From positions 1 to 18,664 of the forward strand of contig NZIN01000061.1 of assembly GCA_002689905.1 (NCBI GenBank): DNA of 18,664 nucleotides, given 5' to 3'. This DNA comes from Rickettsiales bacterium (GTDB lineage: Bacteria > Pseudomonadota > Alphaproteobacteria > TMED109). How positions within the stretch are numbered: the stretch's first letter is position 1; each line of letters opens with the position of its first letter. Below are positions 14,552 to 18,664 of this stretch, piece after piece. The notes below the pieces were generated by a model, which saw only the letters and a list, made by a program, of their open reading frames with translations, did not search any database and was not told where the DNA came from. The position numbers were made by a program, and so were the translations under genes.

Positions 14552-15619
14552 ATGAAAGATAATGTCAAAAATAACGGTGAAATAGGTATTAGAGCTAAGT
14601 CTATTTTAGCAGAAGTGGTAGATGTTTATTTAAATGAAGGAAATCCAGTTTCTTCTAAGATAATCTCTGAAAAACTAGAAGCACATTTATCTCCTTCTAG
14701 TATAAGGATAGTAATGGCAAGATTAGAAGAACAAGGTTATCTTTACTCTCCACACACATCTGCAGGTAGAGTGCCTACTGATAGAGGTTTAAAACTTTTT
14801 GTTGATGGATTGCTAGAGTTAGGGGATTTGACTAAAGAAGAGAGAAAAAACATAGAAGCAAGGTGTTCCGTAGCCGGAAAAACCTTATTGGAAGTATTAG
14901 ACCACTCTTCAAAAGAACTTGCAGGGTTGTCTAATTGTACTTCTTTAGTTTTCGCACCGAATAATATTGACAGACCTTTAAAGCACATGGAGTTTGTTGC
15001 TCTAGATAAAGAAAAAGCTTTAGTTATTACTATTGATATTAATGGATTAGTAGAAAATAAAATTATTAAGGTACCTAAAGGTATTACCACATCTGCATTA
15101 ATAGAAGCAACAAATTATATAAACTCAAAAATTTACGGTAAAACACTATCTGCTTTAAAAACTGTAATTTCTAAAGAGCTAGAAAAACAAAATAAACAAA
15201 TAGATAAGCTTTCGGAACAGTTAGTTTCTGAAGGCATTGCTATAAGAAGTAAAGAAAAAGGTGAAGACCACTTTTTGATTAATCGTAGAGATTTCATTTA
15301 TGGCAAAGTAGATCAGAAAGAGGAGTTAGTTAGGCTCGACTTGCTATTAAACCAATTACAAAATAAAAAGAATTTTATAAATATACTCGATAATACAACT
15401 GAAGGAACAGGGGTACATGTTTTTATAGGTTCTAATACTGAAATGTTTAATTTATCAGGCTGTTCAATGATAGTAGCACCTTTAAAACAGAGGTTTAAAA
15501 ATAAAAACGCAACTACATTAGGAGCAATAGGCGTAATTGGTCCTTCAAGACTTAACTATTCTAGGATTATTCCAATGGTTGATTTTACTGCGAGAGTTTT
15601 AAATAAATTTTTAAATTAA
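14552..15619 (+). CDS. hrcA: Heat-inducible transcription repressor HrcA
   Basis: Repressor that binds CIRCE operators of chaperone genes and is kept active by GroEL. The 355-residue protein has an N-terminal winged helix (about 10-85) with SPSSIRIVMARLEEQGYL (47-64) and the signature PHTSAGRVPTDRG (67-79). The GAF-like and inserted dimerisation domains follow, ending with IGSNTEM and the LGAIGVIGPSRLNYSRIIPMVDFTA block. I see no clear Shine-Dalgarno before ATG 14552. No CIRCE (TTAGCACTC inverted repeat) is found upstream of hrcA, grpE or dnaK, so its targets probably lie elsewhere, for example at groESL. Confidence 0.97.
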   Translation: MKDNVKNNGEIGIRAKSILAEVVDVYLNEGNPVSSKIISEKLEAHLSPSSIRIVMARLEEQGYLYSPHTSAGRVPTDRGLKLFVDGLLELGDLTKEERKNIEARCSVAGKTLLEVLDHSSKELAGLSNCTSLVFAPNNIDRPLKHMEFVALDKEKALVITIDINGLVENKIIKVPKGITTSALIEATNYINSKIYGKTLSALKTVISKELEKQNKQIDKLSEQLVSEGIAIRSKEKGEDHFLINRRDFIYGKVDQKEELVRLDLLLNQLQNKKNFINILDNTTEGTGVHVFIGSNTEMFNLSGCSMIVAPLKQRFKNKNATTLGAIGVIGPSRLNYSRIIPMVDFTARVLNKFLN

Positions 15620-15620
15620 T

Positions 15621-15648
15621 CTTGTAGATTAAATTTAACTCCCCACAT
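15621..15648 (+). promoter_or_regulatory. Sigma-32 (RpoH)-type heat-shock promoter upstream of grpE
   Basis: CTTGTAG (15621-15627), 13-bp spacer, CCCCACAT (15641-15648). The consensus is CTTGAAA, 13-14 bp, CCCCATnT; this matches 5 of 7 and 6 of 7 specified positions. The start would be near 15655, leaving a short leader that contains the grpE ribosome site. A TATAAT at 15648-15653 overlaps the -10 end and may give basal housekeeping transcription. Confidence 0.75.
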
Positions 15649-15662
15649 ATAATAATTATTTA

Positions 15663-15668
15663 AGAGGA
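15663..15668 (+). promoter_or_regulatory. Ribosome binding site of grpE
   Basis: AGAGGA 4 nt before ATG 15673, inside the short leader expected from the heat-shock promoter. Confidence 0.6.
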
Positions 15669-15672
15669 AAAA

Positions 15673-16314
15673 ATGGACGAAAATATAAATAAAGAAAATG
15701 AAATATTAAGTGAAACAACTGAAAATAAGAATGAAAAAAAATCTGACATTGATAAAGAAGAGATAAAACAAGAGCAAGAAAGCGAAGAAAATATAGATGA
15801 AGTAAATATAGAAAATTTGCAAAAAGAGTTAGAAGAAACAAAAGATAAGCTTTTGAGGTCTTTAGCAGAGAATGAAAATGTTAGAAAACAAATAGAAAAA
15901 ATCAGACTAGAAACTAATAAATATGGAGTGCAGCCATTAGCAAGAGAAATTTTAAATGTTGTAGATAACTTTGAAAGAGCGATGAGTACAAATAATAAAA
16001 GTGAGGAGGGATCCTTAGAAGAGGGGCTATCATTAATTCAAAAAGAAATATTGAGTATACTTGAAAAATTTAGTGTTAAAAAGCTTGAACCTTTAGGACA
16101 AGAATTTAATGCCAACTATCATCAAGCAATGTTTGAAAAGGAATCCAATGATTACAGTGATGGGCAAATATGTGAAATAATACAAGACGGATACACTTTC
16201 CATGAAAGATTATTAAGACCAGCATTAGTTGGTGTAGCGAAAAAGAAAAATAATACAGACATTGATAATGCAGAAAAAGAAAAAATTCTAAATAGTGATA
16301 AAGAGAATAAATGA
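15673..16314 (+). CDS. grpE: Nucleotide exchange factor GrpE
   Basis: Releases ADP from DnaK and acts as a thermosensor. The 213-residue protein has a very acidic N-terminal tail (1-45), the long dimerisation helix from about 45 to 100 (LQKELEETKDKLLRSLAENENVRKQIEK), LAREILNVVDNFERAM (89-104), and the beta domain with LGQEFNANYHQAMFE (141-155) and IIQDGYTFHERLLRPALVGVAKK (169-191). It has its own heat-shock promoter and ribosome site. Its stop overlaps the next gene's ATG by 4 nt. Confidence 0.97.
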   Translation: MDENINKENEILSETTENKNEKKSDIDKEEIKQEQESEENIDEVNIENLQKELEETKDKLLRSLAENENVRKQIEKIRLETNKYGVQPLAREILNVVDNFERAMSTNNKSEEGSLEEGLSLIQKEILSILEKFSVKKLEPLGQEFNANYHQAMFEKESNDYSDGQICEIIQDGYTFHERLLRPALVGVAKKKNNTDIDNAEKEKILNSDKENK

Positions 16315-17258
16315 ATTTCAAGGAATACTCTTTTCTTGGTGATACCATAATACTGAGCATACCGGAAGACTGGTTAGTAGAAAAAAAAGATAATAATTTG
16401 ATAAAAATAAACTTTCCTACTGGGCCTTATCCATCTCTTGATTGTTATTTAAAATGCTTCGATGATCCAAAAATTAATACCGTAGAAAAGATAGAGGAAT
16501 ATCTATCAGATGGGATTACAGGAAAAAAAAAATTATTAAATATGGGTAAAAACACTTACATATTAGAACATAAATTTATTTCAGAAAAAGAAAACTTGTT
16601 ATTATGGAAAGTAGTCAATTTATTAATTCCCAGAAGTTTCAGAGAAATTAGATTCTCTTTAGCTTGGCCAGATAATCAAGAGGCCAATATTATAGTGAAA
16701 GATATTTCAGAAAAAATAAATTTAGTAATAAAAAATATAAAATTTAATAAAGAAAAAACAAAATTTGATGAATTAGGGGTATTAAGCAATAAATTAAATA
16801 AATCTAAACTAACTAAGTATTCTTTTTGGAATAAATTTGATTTTTTCTTGCCAGTTAGATGGGATGTTCAAGAGAATAAAAAGGATAAATTTGTAAATGT
16901 TGTAATTGATAAGAAATATTATTTATTATTTGAATACTTTGAAATAAAAAAAAATTCTAATAAAGAAAATAATGATAAAGTCATTTCTGAATTTATAAGT
17001 GAAATTACTAAAGAAGTTAAGGTAGAAGGAGAAATTCTAACTAAATCAGAAGATGGTAAATACTTATTCTCTTTTTATTCAATAGAAACTACTGATAATA
17101 AAGAGTTTAAAAATTATATATGGTATTTATTCTTTTTAGGAGAAGCCAAATTATTTATGATTAGCTTTATTTTTAATTTTGAAAAACAGAATAGTTTAAC
17201 AGGGAATGTTTACTACAATAAAATTGATAATTTAATTAAAAACTCAGAATTAAATTAA
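16311..17258 (+). CDS. Unrecognised 315-residue protein with two similar halves, between grpE and dnaK
   Basis: I do not recognise this protein. It has no signal peptide or clear transmembrane segment and is rich in Lys, Asn, Ile and Phe, so it is probably cytoplasmic. It appears to be an internal duplication. Residues 6-145 begin YSF, then SIPEDWLVEKKDN, later TYILEHKFISEKENLLLWKV and REIRFSLAWPDNQ, ending in INLVIKNIKF. Residues 170-313 begin YSF, then FLPVRWDVQENKKD, later KYLFSFYSIETTDNKEF and LFMISFIFNFEKQ, ending in IDNLIKNSEL. The pattern of a P-x-x-W near the start, central strands and a final helix resembles PsbP/DcrB/Mog1-like alpha-beta domains; this is a guess from layout only. 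ATGA overlap with grpE implies co-translation with the chaperone set. The gene is real, since it is long, tightly coupled and has the codon use of its neighbours. Confidence 0.85.
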   Translation: MNFKEYSFLGDTIILSIPEDWLVEKKDNNLIKINFPTGPYPSLDCYLKCFDDPKINTVEKIEEYLSDGITGKKKLLNMGKNTYILEHKFISEKENLLLWKVVNLLIPRSFREIRFSLAWPDNQEANIIVKDISEKINLVIKNIKFNKEKTKFDELGVLSNKLNKSKLTKYSFWNKFDFFLPVRWDVQENKKDKFVNVVIDKKYYLLFEYFEIKKNSNKENNDKVISEFISEITKEVKVEGEILTKSEDGKYLFSFYSIETTDNKEFKNYIWYLFFLGEAKLFMISFIFNFEKQNSLTGNVYYNKIDNLIKNSELN

Positions 17259-17261
17259 CTA

Positions 17262-17289
17262 CTTGTATTTTTATTTAAAAATCCCATAT
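17262..17289 (+). promoter_or_regulatory. Sigma-32 (RpoH)-type heat-shock promoter upstream of dnaK
   Basis: CTTGTAT (17262-17268), 13-bp spacer, TCCCATAT (17282-17289). This matches 5 of 7 and 6 of 7 specified positions of the sigma-32 consensus and has the same spacing and CTTGTA core as the grpE promoter. It fills the gap after the unrecognised gene. The start near 17296 leaves a leader of about 25 nt with a strong ribosome site. Confidence 0.75.
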
Positions 17290-17308
17290 CTAAATGATTG
17301 ATAATTAT

Positions 17309-17314
17309 AAGGAG
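17309..17314 (+). promoter_or_regulatory. Ribosome binding site of dnaK
   Basis: AAGGAG, 7 nt before ATG 17322; a full-strength site as expected for a highly expressed chaperone. Confidence 0.8.
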
Positions 17315-17321
17315 CTTTAAT

Positions 17322-18664
17322 ATGGGTAAAGTAATTGGGATAGACTTAGGTACTACAAACTCTTGTGTGGCTGTAATGGAAGGATCTAGTGCACAAGTAA
17401 TTGAAAATAGTGAAGGTGCAAGGACAACTCCTTCTATGGTAGGTTTTACAAACGAAGGTGAAACTTTAATAGGGCAACCAGCAAAAAGGCAGGCTGTTAC
17501 CAATCCAACAAATACTTTATATGCTATAAAGAGACTTATCGGAAGGTCGTTTGATGACGACAAAGTAAAAAAAGAGAAAGATATAGCCCCATATAATATT
17601 GTTAAGGCTGATAATGGAGACGCCTGGGTAGAAGTAAATAAAAAAAAATATGCTCCTAGTCAAATATCTGCTTACATTTTACAAAAAATGAAGGAAACTG
17701 CAGAAAAACATGCTGGGGGAAAAGTAGATAAAGCAGTCATAACTGTACCAGCATACTTCAATGATGCACAAAGACAGGCCACTAAAGATGCTGGAAAGAT
17801 AGCAGGTCTAGAAGTACTCAGAATAATTAATGAACCAACTGCAGCTGCTTTGGCTTATGGATTAGATAAGAAGCAGTCTGGAACAATAGTAGTTTATGAT
17901 CTAGGTGGAGGTACATTTGATGTTTCTATACTAGAGATAGGAGATGGAGTGTTTGAAGTTAAGGCTACTAATGGTGATACATTTTTAGGTGGAGAGGACT
18001 TTGATACCAGAATTGTCGAGCATTTAGCTGACACATTTAAAAAGGAAAATGGTATTGATTTAAAGTCTGATAAATTAGCCTTGCAAAGGCTTAAAGAGGC
18101 AGCTGAAAAAGCTAAGATTGAACTTTCTAGTGCTAGTTCAACCGATATTAATCTCCCATTTATTACTGCAGACGCATCAGGGCCTAAACATTTGACTTTA
18201 AAAATGACTAGAGCTGATCTAGAAAAATTGGTAGATGATCTGGTTAAAAGAACTATAGATCCTTGCAAAGCAGCTCTTAAAGACGCTGGATTGAGTCCAA
18301 ATGAGGTTAGTGAAGTTGTTCTAGTAGGTGGTATGACTAGAATGCCAAAGATAGTGGAAACGGTTAAAGACTTTTTTGGAAAAGAACCTAACAAGGGTGT
18401 AAACCCTGATGAAGTTGTAGGAATTGGTGCTGCTATTCAGGGAGCTGTGCTGTCAGGAGATGTTAAGGACGTACTTTTATTAGACGTTACACCATTATCA
18501 TTAGGTATAGAAACTTTGGGGGGTGTATTTACAAAGTTGATTGATAGAAATACTACAATACCCACTAGAAAGGGTCAGACTTTCTCCACAGCAGAAGATA
18601 ATCAACCAGCTGTAACTATTCGTGTTTTTCAAGGTGAAAGAGAGATGGCTAAAGATAATAAGGC
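17322..18664 (+). CDS. dnaK: Chaperone DnaK (Hsp70), 3'-truncated by window edge
   Basis: ATP-dependent Hsp70 chaperone working with GrpE and DnaJ. The first 447 codons are present and the frame is open to the last base. The nucleotide-binding domain has phosphate loop 1 GIDLGTTNSC (6-15), PAYFNDAQRQATKDAG, INEPTAAALAYGLD, DLGGGTFDVSILE and LVGGMTRMPKI. The interdomain linker DVLLLDVT is at 383-390, followed by the start of the substrate-binding domain (PLSLGIETLGGVFTKLIDRNTTIPTRK). Roughly 190-200 C-terminal residues lie outside the window. It has its own sigma-32-type promoter and strong ribosome site. Two antisense open frames inside it are shadows. Confidence 0.98.
   Translation, partial: MGKVIGIDLGTTNSCVAVMEGSSAQVIENSEGARTTPSMVGFTNEGETLIGQPAKRQAVTNPTNTLYAIKRLIGRSFDDDKVKKEKDIAPYNIVKADNGDAWVEVNKKKYAPSQISAYILQKMKETAEKHAGGKVDKAVITVPAYFNDAQRQATKDAGKIAGLEVLRIINEPTAAALAYGLDKKQSGTIVVYDLGGGTFDVSILEIGDGVFEVKATNGDTFLGGEDFDTRIVEHLADTFKKENGIDLKSDKLALQRLKEAAEKAKIELSSASSTDINLPFITADASGPKHLTLKMTRADLEKLVDDLVKRTIDPCKAALKDAGLSPNEVSEVVLVGGMTRMPKIVETVKDFFGKEPNKGVNPDEVVGIGAAIQGAVLSGDVKDVLLLDVTPLSLGIETLGGVFTKLIDRNTTIPTRKGQTFSTAEDNQPAVTIRVFQGEREMAKDNK

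Noticed and set aside
14743..15090. 115-codon minus-strand open frame opposite hrcA
   Set aside because: It lies opposite the conserved HrcA signature and has low-complexity content.
17255..17563. 102-codon minus-strand open frame covering the dnaK promoter and 5' end
   Set aside because: It is explained by dnaK on the plus strand and shows no family resemblance.
17894..18394. 166-codon open frame on the minus strand
   Set aside because: It is antisense to the highly conserved dnaK nucleotide-binding domain, its translation is Ser/Leu-rich with no recognisable motif, and it has no ribosome site; it is a shadow.

Overview
The window is an AT-rich, very gene-dense stretch of a bacterial chromosome with no mobile element, RNA gene or CRISPR array that I can see. 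Gene order and protein families point to an alphaproteobacterium: aroE-coaE-dnaQ, a Tim44-like protein with MltA and Smr, hisB-hisH-hisA-hisF-hisE, rsmI/gshB next to a divergent LpoA-like lipoprotein, and rph/rdgB next to a divergent hrcA-grpE-dnaK. Low GC, gaps of at most about 70 bp, many 1-11 nt gene overlaps and a biosynthetic his operon suggest a free-living, streamlined (SAR11-like marine) lineage rather than a degraded parasite. That placement is inference. TGA acts as stop throughout, so the standard bacterial code applies.

Layout. (1) 1-3639, plus strand: the 3' part of aroE, then coaE, dnaQ, a Tim44-domain membrane protein and the lytic transglycosylase MltA. Three features here are unusual: dnaQ appears to start at ATC, the Tim44-like gene at CTG, and the MltA signal peptide is out of frame with the body of the gene across a run of ten T. 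(2) 3684-9259, plus strand: a chain of nine overlapping genes, namely an LldD-type FMN dehydrogenase, Smr, hisB, hisH, a GNAT acetyltransferase, hisA, hisF, hisE and a HIT-family (HinT) hydrolase. (3) 9252-11653, minus strand: rsmI, a BON-domain lipoprotein and gshB, transcribed in that order and overlapping. (4) 11697-13169, plus strand: an LpoA/LppC-like lipoprotein, possibly on a leaderless transcript. (5) 13178-14501, minus strand: rph then rdgB, with rdgB apparently starting at ATT. (6) 14552-18664, plus strand: hrcA, grpE, an unrecognised 315-residue protein with two similar halves, and the 5' part of dnaK.

The heat-shock block is the most informative region. Near-identical sigma-32-type promoters (CTTGTA, 13-bp spacing to CCCCACAT or TCCCATAT) precede both grpE and dnaK. 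No CIRCE operator for HrcA is visible. The unrecognised protein overlaps grpE by 4 nt and so would be made with the GrpE/DnaK chaperone set. It is the best candidate in the window for something undescribed. The histidine genes cover the central part of the pathway (HisE, HisA, HisH/HisF, HisB); hisG, hisI, hisC and hisD are not in this window.
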